Below the pieces are notes generated by a model that was given only the letters and a program-made list of their open reading frames with translations, was not told the DNA's origin and searched no databases. 64,000 bases of DNA, taken from positions 38,518 through 102,517 of the forward strand of contig USJX01000001.1 in assembly GCA_900555035.1 (NCBI GenBank), in the 5' to 3' direction. Below are positions 27,692-35,763 of the stretch, piece after piece. The DNA is from an uncultured Prevotella sp. (GTDB taxonomy: Bacteria > Bacteroidota > Bacteroidia > Bacteroidales > Bacteroidaceae). The stretch's first letter is position 1; every line of letters begins with the position of its first letter. Both the position numbers and the translations under genes were made by a program.

Positions 27692-28234
27692 ATGCTTATG
27701 CGGTTAAACTGGTATAGCGAACAGATATGGAGCAGACTGGCACTAGCCATCATCGTGGGATTGGTGGCGGTGTCATTGTTTGCAGGATGCAGGAGTTCGT
27801 TCCACACGATGAAACAGGAAGTTTCACGGCATGAAACAGACAGTTCAACCAGTGGAACAAAACAGAATGTCTTGGCATGGGATTCTATCGTTAAGCGTGA
27901 TTGCACCTACGTAAAGGATAGCGTGTCAACGAGGAATGAGGGAGATACCATTTTTGTTGACCGCTGGCACTGGGAGTATATCTATGATTTCTTCCATCTG
28001 GAGAAGATGAACTTGGAGACCAATCAGCAGCAGGATTTTCGGTTTATCGCAAGGGCTGATACCATCAAGATTCCATACAAAGTAGAGCGGAATCTGACGA
28101 AGTGGGAGGAGTTTGAATTGAAGTATGCAGCATGGGCGATGGGAGCAACCTGCGTGCTTCTCGTTTTGTTTGGGTTTGTAATATATAGGAGAATCAAGAA
28201 TGCGAGATATACGTATATCAATCAACCGAGATGA
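27692..28234 (+). CDS. single-gene spanin (u-spanin-like)
   Basis: 180 residues. An N-terminal lipoprotein signal ends in LFAGC (Cys33), which would anchor it to the outer membrane. A periplasmic stretch of about 100 residues follows, and a C-terminal membrane helix (AMGATCVLLVLFGFVIYRR) would sit in the inner membrane. One chain crossing both membranes is the hallmark of u-spanins, which fuse or disrupt the outer membrane in the last lysis step. It follows holin and endolysin and overlaps the next gene by 35 bases. Confidence 0.75.
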   Translation: MLMRLNWYSEQIWSRLALAIIVGLVAVSLFAGCRSSFHTMKQEVSRHETDSSTSGTKQNVLAWDSIVKRDCTYVKDSVSTRNEGDTIFVDRWHWEYIYDFFHLEKMNLETNQQQDFRFIARADTIKIPYKVERNLTKWEEFELKYAAWAMGATCVLLVLFGFVIYRRIKNARYTYINQPR

Positions 28235-28649
28235 GGTGTATGAGGAGGTGGCTAAGACCACGGCTTACATCGGTGGAAAGAACTTGGATGCAAACGGAAA
28301 GAGTCTGTATGACCAAGTGTTTGTGACGGATGCGGATAGGGAAATGCTGGAAGGATATTGGAACGCTGCCATTGGTGACGTTTCCGTAGCCTTGGATAGT
28401 GTTCTTGCGTATCAGAATAGTTATTCAGGAGAAGAGGAAACCTTTGGGTTGAGGGTAAGCAATCTTTTCAAGGATTCGTTGGTGAAGACCTTGGAAACAA
28501 CTGCTTTCAGCTATGTAGTAAACAAGATAGTAGCAGAATGGTGCTTGGTAGTTTATAAGGATAAAGCGGAAGACTATCTCAGCAAGGCAAATGATTTGCT
28601 GGTGAAGATGGATGCTATACTCTATATGCGTAAAAGACCAACAAGATAG
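28200..28649 (+). CDS. connector/tail-associated protein A
   Basis: 149 residues, helical, containing DREMLEGYWNAAIGDVSVAL and a C-terminal half with YVVNKIVAEWCLVVYKDKAEDY. This family is common beside lysis or tail genes in Bacteroidota phages. It overlaps the spanin gene and is followed by a related gene (28661). Probably a structural tail or neck component; function inferred only. Confidence 0.6.
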   Translation: MRDIRISINRDEVYEEVAKTTAYIGGKNLDANGKSLYDQVFVTDADREMLEGYWNAAIGDVSVALDSVLAYQNSYSGEEETFGLRVSNLFKDSLVKTLETTAFSYVVNKIVAEWCLVVYKDKAEDYLSKANDLLVKMDAILYMRKRPTR

Positions 28650-28660
28650 GAGAGTAGGAT

Positions 28661-29209
28661 ATGAAACATTGCAATAAGGGCTATAAAGTGATGATAGAGT
28701 TGGAAAAGAAGGAGTTGATATACGACATCAAGAATACGGCTTTTTCTTTTGCTGACTCTTATGCTAGCCAGAAGAATATGGATGCCAAGCAGTTGAAGAA
28801 TGTGTTTGACGTATCTGAGGAAGGCAACCGTGATAAACTGGCTAGGATATTGGATTCATCCGTGGAGGATTGCAGGGAAATGCTTTTCCGCTTTACCAAG
28901 GTAGAAATGCTATGTGGCGGCTTTGACTCGAACGAGTGGGCAGAGTGCATCGGTTCTCCTTCCAATGAGGAGGAGAATTACTACTTGGCGATGAGAATGC
29001 CGCAAGGATTCTCGAAAACAAGTGTGCATACCATGACGGTATATATACACGATTATATTGTGAACCAATGTCTATATGAGTGGCTGATGGTTGTTTTTCC
29101 TGATGGTGCTGATAGGTTCTGGGCTTTGGCTGAGGATAAGAAACAGAAGATTCAGGCGGCTAGCAATCGCTCGGCAAACCGTCCGAGAATTGCATTGCAT
29201 CTATTTTAA
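28661..29209 (+). CDS. connector/tail-associated protein B, paralogue-like
   Basis: 182 residues, start at 28661 supported by GGAGAG about 7 bases upstream. Architecture parallels the preceding protein: an N-terminal helix (ELIYDIKNTAFSFA), a middle RDKLARILDSSVEDCREML helix and a C-terminal YIVNQCLYEWLMVVFPDGADRFW segment matching YVVNKIVAEWCLVVYKDKAEDY of the first. They probably arose by duplication and may form a hetero-oligomer. Last gene before the convergent terminator. Confidence 0.6.
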   Translation: MKHCNKGYKVMIELEKKELIYDIKNTAFSFADSYASQKNMDAKQLKNVFDVSEEGNRDKLARILDSSVEDCREMLFRFTKVEMLCGGFDSNEWAECIGSPSNEEENYYLAMRMPQGFSKTSVHTMTVYIHDYIVNQCLYEWLMVVFPDGADRFWALAEDKKQKIQAASNRSANRPRIALHLF

Positions 29210-29241
29210 TGTATTAGTCGTTTTAGATTAACAATAAAATC

Positions 29242-29280
29242 AAGGGTAGCTATCCATCACGGACTGCTACCCTTTATTGT
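29242..29280. terminator. bidirectional terminator between convergent operons
   Basis: AAGGGTAGC pairs with GCTACCCTT. The + side continues TTATTGT and the - side has an AT-rich tail. Serves the lysis operon (+) and the tail nozzle operon (-). Confidence 0.75.
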
Positions 29281-29300
29281 ATTAAATGACAATAAAATAT

Positions 29301-31925
29301 TTATCTAAGTTTGTTCTGCAATCGAGCGATAAAGTCAGTAGATATACTGCTGATAGACTCGTTTGCGCTTATATTTCCCATTATGATGATTCTGAAATAC
29401 TTGTATGGTGAACCAACAAGGTTTCTCAGGAATATATCTGTAGAAGAACCGATAAAGTACCAATATACCATATCGTTGCTACCGAAAAGAACCATACCGC
29501 ATTTTCCGCTATCGAATGTCCAGAAACCAGCCCTTGTGATGCAGTTGAACATCGTCTTGTATATATTCTTATACCCAAGAGATAAAGGGCGGCTACAGAG
29601 AAAATACGGCACACTATCCGTTGGATTCTGTACATGAGCGTTGACTATCGAACCATCTTTGTCTATAGCATACGCCTCTGGATAGATGTTAATTCGGTTA
29701 CGGAATGGGCTGTGCATGGTTCCCCACATCTGACTCTTCAAGGAATACACATAAGCATAGGTGTAGTTCGGGTTGAAGACAATGATTCGGCTATCGTAAT
29801 AGTCGTAAATCATTTCTGATTCTTTGAGATACTTACGGAACGTTTCGTAATCAACATCAGATTCAGGGATATTTCCCATTTCGAGGAGTGCGCTGGTAAA
29901 CTTCTTGGCTCCTGTTGGTTCTGATTCTCTCTTCACTTCCCCTTTGTACATGGATAGGAATTTGAACGGATAAAAATCTATTGCATCCGTGATACAGATG
30001 GAGTTTCTTCCCTGCTGCATCATGATGCCCTTATCTGTAGGGAACAGAACAGCATCATCTATCTGTAGGATTCCTTTCGGGTTGGAGCAGATGTCTCGGC
30101 TCGCTGGCTGGCGAGTCTGATATGTTCCTTCCTCTCCAAGCATCAATACCCACACACCTTCATCGGTGAAGGCATAGAGCGGAGCTTCACCAAACTGACC
30201 TTCACTGATAGGTCGGGTGTTGGCGGCTAGTGCTTGGATGATGGCAGAACCCACCTGAACACTATTCTTGGCAGGAAAGACGAGAGGGTTCTCAGCTTCG
30301 CTTACTCTGATTAGTGAAGGAGAGTAATTTCCTTTTGAAGAAGAACTGAGGAAATCAGATACCTTCTCTTTCAGGTTGTTCCAATCATCTTGTGTCACTA
30401 CTTCACTGGTTACTCCTGATTCAACAAAAATGATGTCTCCTGCTGATATTTTTACATAGAAAGACAGACCGAACGAAGGTGGGCTATACAGATTGTATTT
30501 GTATCGGGCATAGCCAGCGAGTTCTGAGAACTTGATTGTGACGTATATCATCTTTACATCACTTATCGGTACAGAGATAATTTTGGCAGTCGTATCAAAG
30601 TAACCTGAGAGATAATAAGTTCCATTGTTCGTGATTATCTCATAGATGGCTTCCTCATAGTTTCCATCTGAATAGGTAGGCTGAATGATAAGAGAATTAT
30701 CTATGTTCTTTCTGACACCAGCGACATGCAGGCGGTTGTTGTATGTGATAGCTGTATCGCCACCGAAATCAATTCTATTGAGGTCGGCAAGAGATATGCT
30801 CTCTTCCGTGCGGTAAGGTCTTTTGAGCGTTTGTCTATGCTCGAAACTTCCTACTGGTATGAATAATGAGTGATAGAAAGACAGATTTCCAATGGCTTCA
30901 TGCCAGTCTTTTTCAGATAAATCATTAAGGTTTATCCAATCTGTAGTCTGAGGGTCTGACTGAACCTCGTATGCTTTATCCAACTGGAAGAAACTTTCAC
31001 CATCTGAAAGATATATATCTACTCCCTGAATCAAGTCTTCAATACCATTAATGTTTCCTATCATTCTTACCTCAATATCAAACTTATTGAAATTGACTCC
31101 CGATATGATAGTCTTGCCATTAGGTGCAGTAGGTTTTACCACATTTCTATATATATTTATTCTTCTAGAATCGTGGTTTCCGTCATTGTGAGGAAGAACG
31201 AAAGGATTTGAAATATTGATGTATGTACCGTCATAGAGTCTCATGGCAGCTACGCCAATTACGTTTCTCTTGAAGTAATCAATGCCAAACTCTTCCAACT
31301 TCTTGTTGGCTATAGCATCAAGGTCATTAAACATCTTCCTAGTACCAGAAGCGGTGGTCGTTGTTATGACACGTAGTTCTTCTTTTGTTTCTGCTATATA
31401 TAAGAAGTATTTCCAAAAATCATCCCCAGCTTCCACCTTTAAAGAAACGTTTCCGCTATTGTATGTATTGGTGATTTCAATTCCATATTGAAGGTTGCTT
31501 CTGTCAAGAACACTATATGAATTTTTGTTCCAAAAAGCATATTTCACGGAATTGTCACCCACAAAGCAGATAACGTTTCCGATGGCAGTAACAGAGTTGG
31601 CTTGGAATCCTTGAAGAGCGGATAAATAACCTCTTCTTTCGTCTTCCTGATAACTCTCGAACCAAGTCCATTCTCTTAATTCAGAATTATAGCATATATA
31701 ATGAAGATGGATGCTATCATCATGTGTTACCTTATGCACGAACTCAATCTTTTCGTTAGCTCCGATGGTAACGTTGTCGTTAACATATACTGGCTGGTGA
31801 ATAGGGTGGAGTGCCCCATCCTCATTGATGAGGTTGAGGCAGGTTGCCAACTCTCCATCTTGGCAATCATAGTCGGATGGAGAGTTTGTTAAACCTAGAA
31901 ATTTAACATCTTGCTTTTCGCTCAT
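29301..31925 (-). CDS. tail nozzle/tubular-like structural protein
   Basis: 874 residues, beta-rich throughout, with repeated aromatic and Asp/Asn-rich strands typical of podovirus tail nozzle (gp12-like) and stabilisation proteins of Bacteroidota phages. The central segment PLYAFTDEGVWVLMLGEEG...RDICSNPKGI and the later ICITDAIDFYPF are reminiscent of beta-propeller tail proteins. No signal peptide. Expressed with the 31929 gene from promoter 32353-32395. Assignment is by resemblance and position. Confidence 0.7.
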   Translation of the reverse strand: MSEKQDVKFLGLTNSPSDYDCQDGELATCLNLINEDGALHPIHQPVYVNDNVTIGANEKIEFVHKVTHDDSIHLHYICYNSELREWTWFESYQEDERRGYLSALQGFQANSVTAIGNVICFVGDNSVKYAFWNKNSYSVLDRSNLQYGIEITNTYNSGNVSLKVEAGDDFWKYFLYIAETKEELRVITTTTASGTRKMFNDLDAIANKKLEEFGIDYFKRNVIGVAAMRLYDGTYINISNPFVLPHNDGNHDSRRINIYRNVVKPTAPNGKTIISGVNFNKFDIEVRMIGNINGIEDLIQGVDIYLSDGESFFQLDKAYEVQSDPQTTDWINLNDLSEKDWHEAIGNLSFYHSLFIPVGSFEHRQTLKRPYRTEESISLADLNRIDFGGDTAITYNNRLHVAGVRKNIDNSLIIQPTYSDGNYEEAIYEIITNNGTYYLSGYFDTTAKIISVPISDVKMIYVTIKFSELAGYARYKYNLYSPPSFGLSFYVKISAGDIIFVESGVTSEVVTQDDWNNLKEKVSDFLSSSSKGNYSPSLIRVSEAENPLVFPAKNSVQVGSAIIQALAANTRPISEGQFGEAPLYAFTDEGVWVLMLGEEGTYQTRQPASRDICSNPKGILQIDDAVLFPTDKGIMMQQGRNSICITDAIDFYPFKFLSMYKGEVKRESEPTGAKKFTSALLEMGNIPESDVDYETFRKYLKESEMIYDYYDSRIIVFNPNYTYAYVYSLKSQMWGTMHSPFRNRINIYPEAYAIDKDGSIVNAHVQNPTDSVPYFLCSRPLSLGYKNIYKTMFNCITRAGFWTFDSGKCGMVLFGSNDMVYWYFIGSSTDIFLRNLVGSPYKYFRIIIMGNISANESISSISTDFIARLQNKLR

Positions 31926-31928
31926 ATC

Positions 31929-32348
31929 TTACTTTAATGAATTGGGGTTCATGATTTCGTAATAGGGTTCACCCTTGTACGATATTCGTGGGATGCAGGT
32001 AAGACGCACCATCTTGTTGAGCGGAAGATTGTACTCGTCAAGGATGGCGGTGATGGAAGGTAAATCACTTCTGAATCCAACCTTATTGTGCTCATGATTG
32101 AACTGAATCTGAGTGAAGGCGGTGTTGGCTTTTCTAAGTTCTTCCCAGTCCTCACGCATACAGAATCCGTAAGTACCTCTTTTAGATAATCGGAAAACGA
32201 AGATAGAGAAGTCTGTACGCTCCTTCTGCATGATGTGGTCATAGATGCCCTTAGAGAGCGTGACCGAGTTTGCCATTCCATCCAGCACCACAAAGTTGTT
32301 GCGGTGAATGAAGGCTTGAACCTTATCTTTTAGATATTTGAATTTCAT
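31929..32348 (-). CDS. phage protein paired with tail nozzle gene
   Basis: 139 residues, mixed alpha/beta, starting MKFKYLKDKVQAFIH and ending PRISYKGEPYYEIMNP. First gene of the nozzle operon: its ATG is 5 bases from the -7 box of the composite promoter, so the leader is nearly absent, and the stop is 3 bases before the nozzle start. Probably a small tail component or chaperone. Not recognised. Confidence 0.6.
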   Translation of the reverse strand: MKFKYLKDKVQAFIHRNNFVVLDGMANSVTLSKGIYDHIMQKERTDFSIFVFRLSKRGTYGFCMREDWEELRKANTAFTQIQFNHEHNKVGFRSDLPSITAILDEYNLPLNKMVRLTCIPRISYKGEPYYEIMNPNSLK

Positions 32349-32352
32349 TCTG

Positions 32353-32395
32353 CAAATATAATATGAATTTATGTATTGTCGGTTTTATGCGTTAA
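32353..32395 (-). promoter_or_regulatory. composite phage promoter, copy 6
   Basis: On the - strand TTAACGCATAAAA (32395-32383), 22 bases, TATATTTG (32360-32353). It overlaps the 3' end of the gene at 32369-32644. Confidence 0.75.
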
Positions 32396-32644
32396 CATTT
32401 TACGTCTTTTATTTTTTGCTGCTATCATATTACGGGCGTTCTCCTTGGATTTCTCTCTGCGAAGACAGCCGCATGATTTAGTGAGTCCTGATAGCAGGGC
32501 TGAACTGAGTACTTTCGTTCCTCTGCCACAATCGCACTTGCATATCCAATACACTCCGTTTCTTGCTCCACGCTTGGGAGGTTCACGGCGGCAGACGAGT
32601 AGTCTGCCGAACCTTTGTCCTGTGAGGTCATTCATCTTTGCCAT
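32369..32644 (-). CDS. small Cys-rich DNA-binding-like protein
   Basis: 91 residues opening DLTGQRFGRLLVCRREP, then YWICKCDCGRGTKV...GLTKSCGCLRRE. This is the zinc-binding, often AP2/HNH-associated module found in many phages (CxCxCG...CGC). Basic C terminus. Likely binds DNA; biological role unknown. Its last codons contain composite promoter copy 6. Confidence 0.7.
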   Translation of the reverse strand: MAKMNDLTGQRFGRLLVCRREPPKRGARNGVYWICKCDCGRGTKVLSSALLSGLTKSCGCLRREKSKENARNMIAAKNKRRKMLTHKTDNT

Positions 32645-32645
32645 G

Positions 32646-32942
32646 TTACTTATCAGCTAGTTTCTTTGCCTCTTCAACTGATACTGGCTTTCCGCTGAGA
32701 GGAACACGAAAGTCGAACTTTGAACGGAAAGCGTAATAACCTACGAAATCGAAGCTCTTTTTCATACGCTCGTCTGTGGTGATATACTTCTTGTAAGCCT
32801 TCACCTCCTTCTCTGAGCGGTAGATGGTGGAGTTGACGAAGTAGGAACTGGTTCCCTTGTTAGCGATAACTGCGATAAAGAACTGCTTGCCAAGGAACTT
32901 CTCCTTGATGCGCTGAATAATTGAGATTTTCTTTGTATTCAT
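32646..32942 (-). CDS. small basic phage protein
   Basis: 98 residues with a basic N-terminal helix (KKISIIQRIKEKFLGKQ) followed by a beta-rich part (FFIAVIANKGTSSYFVNSTIYRSEKEV) and a final SVEEAKKLADK helix. Layout resembles the 16814-17119 product. Start 2 bases downstream-adjacent to the 32644 gene's upstream neighbour. Function unknown. Confidence 0.6.
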   Translation of the reverse strand: MNTKKISIIQRIKEKFLGKQFFIAVIANKGTSSYFVNSTIYRSEKEVKAYKKYITTDERMKKSFDFVGYYAFRSKFDFRVPLSGKPVSVEEAKKLADK

Positions 32943-32995
32943 ATTAAAATTTGATTAATTATTAAGAATAATGCAGATAGGCTGCACTCTTTATA

Positions 32996-33187
32996 CTATT
33001 CGATTCCACAAGATACGATACCATCTTCTTTGTTGATTCCTCGGAAGAACTGGCATCGCTGGCAAGCAAGGCTACCAACATATAGTATTTCGTTGGTGTA
33101 CTTGCCGTATATGCCGAAGGGGCAGGGAGTGGTGTACTCGAAGTGACCTCCGACATATTCATTGACGTTAAATTTTGGATATTTCAT
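32996..33187 (-). CDS. 63-residue Cys-containing phage protein
   Basis: The C-terminal half reads VGSLACQRCQFFRGINKEDGIVSCGIE, a CxxC...C pattern preceded by CPFGIYGK, consistent with a small zinc-binding fold and recurrent in gut phages. This frame is preferred over an overlapping 66-residue frame (32962-33162) of biased Ser/Thr composition. Function unknown. Confidence 0.55.
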   Translation of the reverse strand: MKYPKFNVNEYVGGHFEYTTPCPFGIYGKYTNEILYVGSLACQRCQFFRGINKEDGIVSCGIE

Positions 33188-33190
33188 TGT

Positions 33191-33568
33191 TTAATTGTTT
33201 GTATTCTTTGTTTTTCCGTCTGCCATATCATCGCCAAGAATATCTTTGATTTTCTTTTCGATGTACTCATCAGATGTAAGTTTCTTTATAAGAGAATCAA
33301 TGTCTGGTAATTCTGCATCGACTTCATCTTCCTTCACTTTTGAGGCAATGAAGCCATTCAGTGCTTTCCCCCATTCGCTATTGGCTACGTCTGCCAATGA
33401 ATCCTTTTGGATTTCATAGGCTTTCTTCAACTCTCCGTTATCACGGAAATATCTGAGCACTTCCGTCAATGCAACGACAAAGTTCTTGTCTAGCATCGGG
33501 TTAATCTTTGCCTCTTCCAGTTTAAGCATCAGGAAGAGTAATGATGATTGTAAATCTGTTTTATACAT
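33191..33568 (-). CDS. hypothetical phage protein
   Basis: 125 residues, helical and acidic towards the end (DEVDAELPDIDSLIKKL). Lies 2 bases after the gene at 33571 and 3 bases before the one at 33187, in a tight early operon. No motif recognised. Confidence 0.6.
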   Translation of the reverse strand: MYKTDLQSSLLFLMLKLEEAKINPMLDKNFVVALTEVLRYFRDNGELKKAYEIQKDSLADVANSEWGKALNGFIASKVKEDEVDAELPDIDSLIKKLTSDEYIEKKIKDILGDDMADGKTKNTNN

Positions 33569-33570
33569 AA

Positions 33571-33804
33571 TTATTTCTTTTTACGACAAGGACAGCTCTC
33601 TGCATGAATAACGCAAACTCCGTGTTTCGTGTCCACAACCAGATAATCGTGCCCTTCCTCTGTGAATACTGACGTACCAATCTTCTTTGCAGGCTCATTG
33701 CTATCAGTCAACGAAAGAACGCCTCTAAATATCAATACACCTACAAACATACACAAGACGAACCAAACGGCTGACATGGCTAAGTTTAAAATCTTATTCT
33801 TCAT
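33571..33804 (-). CDS. small single-span membrane protein with C-terminal Cys motif
   Basis: 77 residues from MKNKILNLAM. A longer frame from 33840 lies inside the preceding small gene. One membrane helix (MSAVWFVLCMFVGVLIFRGVL) is followed by an outward or inward-facing domain ending GHDYLVVDTKHGVCVIHAESCPCRKKK. The last part resembles short phage proteins with a terminal CxC. Function unknown. Confidence 0.6.
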   Translation of the reverse strand: MKNKILNLAMSAVWFVLCMFVGVLIFRGVLSLTDSNEPAKKIGTSVFTEEGHDYLVVDTKHGVCVIHAESCPCRKKK

Positions 33805-33925
33805 CTTCACACATTTTATTCCATATATTAACACACTCAACGAACTCTTCGACTTCTTCTATACTATTCAATATAATAGTAATGCTTCCATCTTCGTTCC
33901 AGTGCTGATTACTTACATCTACCAT
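33794..33925 (-). CDS. 43-residue acidic phage microprotein
   Basis: ATG at 33925, stop at 33794-33796, overlapping the next start by 11 bases. Sequence begins MVDVSNQHWNEDGSITIIL and ends in an acidic helix with Cys. Codon pattern and tight packing with neighbours support a real gene. Function unknown. Confidence 0.55.
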   Translation of the reverse strand: MVDVSNQHWNEDGSITIILNSIEEVEEFVECVNIWNKMCEDEE

Positions 33926-33933
33926 AACTATTC

Positions 33934-34185
33934 TTATTTAAGTTCTACTGGCTCATCGCTCCAAGATAACTCTCTTTCGATAAGTTTTTTAATAGTGCCT
34001 TTAGGGAGAGTGATTTTATCATCAGGATAATCATTTATTAACCACTTGAGTTCTTTTGTTTTACACTCAAGGTCTCCGAATGGATTGCCAAGTATTGACA
34101 TTTCATCATCATAAATATTGCTTCTGATTGGGTGTGAAGCGAAAATACTTTCTCTTCCATTATAATCTACCGCTAACCATGCCAT
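33934..34185 (-). CDS. conserved small phage protein
   Basis: 83 residues starting MAWLAVDYNGRESIFASHPIR and containing LPKGTIKKLIGRE-like KLIERELSWSDEPVEL. This type is frequent in Bacteroidota phages and plasmids. Its start overlaps the end of the 34173 gene by 13 bases. Function unknown. Confidence 0.65.
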   Translation of the reverse strand: MAWLAVDYNGRESIFASHPIRSNIYDDEMSILGNPFGDLECKTKELKWLINDYPDDKITLPKGTIKKLIERELSWSDEPVELK

Positions 34186-34574
34186 AACAATTCCTCCACT
34201 TTTACACCGAATGGAAGTCTGTCGGCAAAGGTGAAATATTCAAACACCTCATTAAAAGAACATGCACCCCCATTATAAACTTCGACACAACCTCTTGAAT
34301 CTACATTTTCAATTATTAATTTATTACCACTTTTATCTTTTAGCCACCCAAACGGCTGGTGCTTCAACATTTCCTGCCAGCACTCTTCTGCGTCCTTAAA
34401 AGGGCGGTACTTTGACACTGGCTTGATGCGGTACTCAAAATCACCATCAAAGCTTGGGTCTTCATCATCATACCAAAGTGATGTATCACCTTTAATACAT
34501 CTGCTTTGTATTGCTTTGCCATCTGCAAAAGCTGTCAAAATTGGCAAAATTTCCTTAACTTGTTTTCTGTCCAT
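34173..34574 (-). CDS. conserved phage protein, 133 residues
   Basis: Contains SLWYDDEDPSFDGDFEYRIKP and KYRPFKDAEECWQEMLKHQPFGW, patterns found in many Bacteroidota phage early regions. Start MDRKQVKEILPILTAFADGKAIQ. Coupled to the following gene by overlap. Function unknown. Confidence 0.65.
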   Translation of the reverse strand: MDRKQVKEILPILTAFADGKAIQSRCIKGDTSLWYDDEDPSFDGDFEYRIKPVSKYRPFKDAEECWQEMLKHQPFGWLKDKSGNKLIIENVDSRGCVEVYNGGACSFNEVFEYFTFADRLPFGVKVEELLWHG

Positions 34575-34577
34575 ATT

Positions 34578-34721
34578 CTAGTCATACAACTCTTTTTGAA
34601 TATCATCTAACCATTCTAATACCATGTCTGCTGATACAGATGGGTCGAATAGATTCTTTTTTCTATCATACATTTCTCTACGAATATGAATGATTTCGTT
34701 TATTGCTGTTGTTGTGCTCAT
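34578..34721 (-). CDS. 47-residue phage microprotein
   Basis: ATG at 34721 overlaps the stop of the preceding gene (ATGA) and follows AAAGGAGG by 7 bases, an unusually strong ribosome site for this group. Sequence MSTTTAINEIIHIRREMYDRK, helical. Function unknown. Confidence 0.65.
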   Translation of the reverse strand: MSTTTAINEIIHIRREMYDRKKNLFDPSVSADMVLEWLDDIQKELYD

Positions 34722-34879
34722 TGCTTATCCTCCTTTGCGTTACACGTTGCTTGGTCTCCTTCATAGTAAGGAGCACCGACTTTATGTAATATCTGAGTGT
34801 TCCTATTACAGAAACATTGTGCTACCCAAGGTGAGTTTACCTTTCCACATCTAGGGCATATCCATCCTTCTTGTGCCAT
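34718..34879 (-). CDS. 53-residue zinc-ribbon-like protein
   Basis: MAQEGWICPRCGKVNSPWVA then CFCNRN: two Cys pairs (CPRC and CFC) make a likely zinc site, as in many phage microproteins. Stop overlaps the next start. Function unknown, possibly nucleic-acid or host-protein binding. Confidence 0.65.
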   Translation of the reverse strand: MAQEGWICPRCGKVNSPWVAQCFCNRNTQILHKVGAPYYEGDQATCNAKEDKQ

Positions 34880-34912
34880 ATTGCATTTAACTTTTATCCT
34901 TATTTAATTTAA

Positions 34913-34952
34913 ACTGCTTTGATAAGAATGAATCATTCTTTATCAAAGCAGT
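34913..34952 (-). terminator. long hairpin in the early operon
   Basis: ACTGCTTTGATA...AGAATGA pairs with TCATTCT...TTATCAAAGCAGT, about 19 bp with one bulged base and almost no loop. It sits between tiny genes on the - strand and may attenuate or process the operon mRNA. The - side tail is AT-rich but not a T run. Confidence 0.5.
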
Positions 34953-34975
34953 CTTTAATTTTTATTTTCTTCATA

Positions 34976-35130
34976 TTATCTATTTATACCCGAAGGAAGT
35001 TCACTAACCAGAATCACATTATCATTTGTTACGTTTATTCCCTTAACTACATATAATTTGTCCCCATACTGAAAGCAGACATTTCGTTTACCTAGAGACT
35101 CAATACTTTTGCTACTTGTTCTGATGTCAT
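34976..35130 (-). pseudogene. frameshifted phage microgene
   Basis: The ATG frame at 35130 gives MTSEQVAKVLSL then stops. One frame over, without its own ATG, the sequence continues GKRNVCFQYGDKLYVVKGIN to ...ELPSGINR and stops at 34976. Joined, they read as one 50-residue protein. A one-base deletion near 35097 is the simplest explanation; a recoding event is possible but no slippery run is seen. Confidence 0.45.
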
Positions 35131-35137
35131 ACTCTAT

Positions 35138-35215
35138 TTATTTATACCCAAAGGAGTTAAACATTACTTTGTTGTCATACTCAACAATATCACATTCAAT
35201 ATATTTCTGTGCCAT
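35138..35215 (-). CDS. 25-residue candidate microprotein
   Basis: ATG at 35215, sequence MAQKYIECDIVEYDNKVMFN...FGYK. The ending matches the general pattern of other short phage proteins in this operon, but at this length chance cannot be excluded. Confidence 0.35.
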   Translation of the reverse strand: MAQKYIECDIVEYDNKVMFNSFGYK

Positions 35216-35219
35216 ACGC

Positions 35220-35369
35220 TTACTTTTTACGATGATAAACATGAAGTGCTTTTGCCACTCTTTGGTCTTCTTTCCAACCTAAACCAGCTTTAACTACTCT
35301 GTTCAGCCAATATCTATTTTTCTTCTTTTCGGAACCAAGAAGTATCTTGTTAGCTAGTCTTGCTTTCAT
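35220..35369 (-). CDS. 49-residue basic phage microprotein
   Basis: ATG at 35369 lies 6 bases after AAGGAGGTG and overlaps the previous stop (ATGA). Sequence MKARLANKILLGSEKKKNRYW to ...HVYHRKK, strongly basic, likely nucleic-acid binding. Function unknown. Confidence 0.6.
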   Translation of the reverse strand: MKARLANKILLGSEKKKNRYWLNRVVKAGLGWKEDQRVAKALHVYHRKK

Positions 35370-35743
35370 TGCTCACCTCCTTCCTGCTTTGGCAGTAAAT
35401 CATCAACATAAAGCCAATATTCATTGATACTAATTAAATTCTTCCAACTCATATGGTCCTTATCATAAAATACCATTCTAATTTGATGATTATACTGCAA
35501 TATATATAAAGCGGCAAATCCGTAATGGTTAAATTCTTTTGGTTTCTCATTAGCAGGATGCCACAAGTCTTTAATAAACTCATTGATAGCCCACTTAGCA
35601 CCTAGTCCAATGGCTTCTTTGATGTCCTCTTTGCAGAACATTTCCTCTTTAGCATCATTATCGAATGCTACTTCTTCGCCATTTAACAGAAATCTATCTT
35701 CATAGATTTCTTCCTTGGCTTCTTCTACTTTCTTATCTATCAT
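35366..35743 (-). CDS. DUF551-like phage protein
   Basis: 125 residues from MIDKKVEEAKEEIY. The C-terminal half contains LWHPANEKPKEFNHYGFA and NEYWLYVDDLLP, the signature of DUF551-type proteins, small domains common in phage early regions. A longer frame from 35809 would run into a structured intergenic segment. Function unknown. Confidence 0.6.
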   Translation of the reverse strand: MIDKKVEEAKEEIYEDRFLLNGEEVAFDNDAKEEMFCKEDIKEAIGLGAKWAINEFIKDLWHPANEKPKEFNHYGFAALYILQYNHQIRMVFYDKDHMSWKNLISINEYWLYVDDLLPKQEGGEQ

Positions 35744-35763
35744 ATTATTAAGTTTTATAATGA

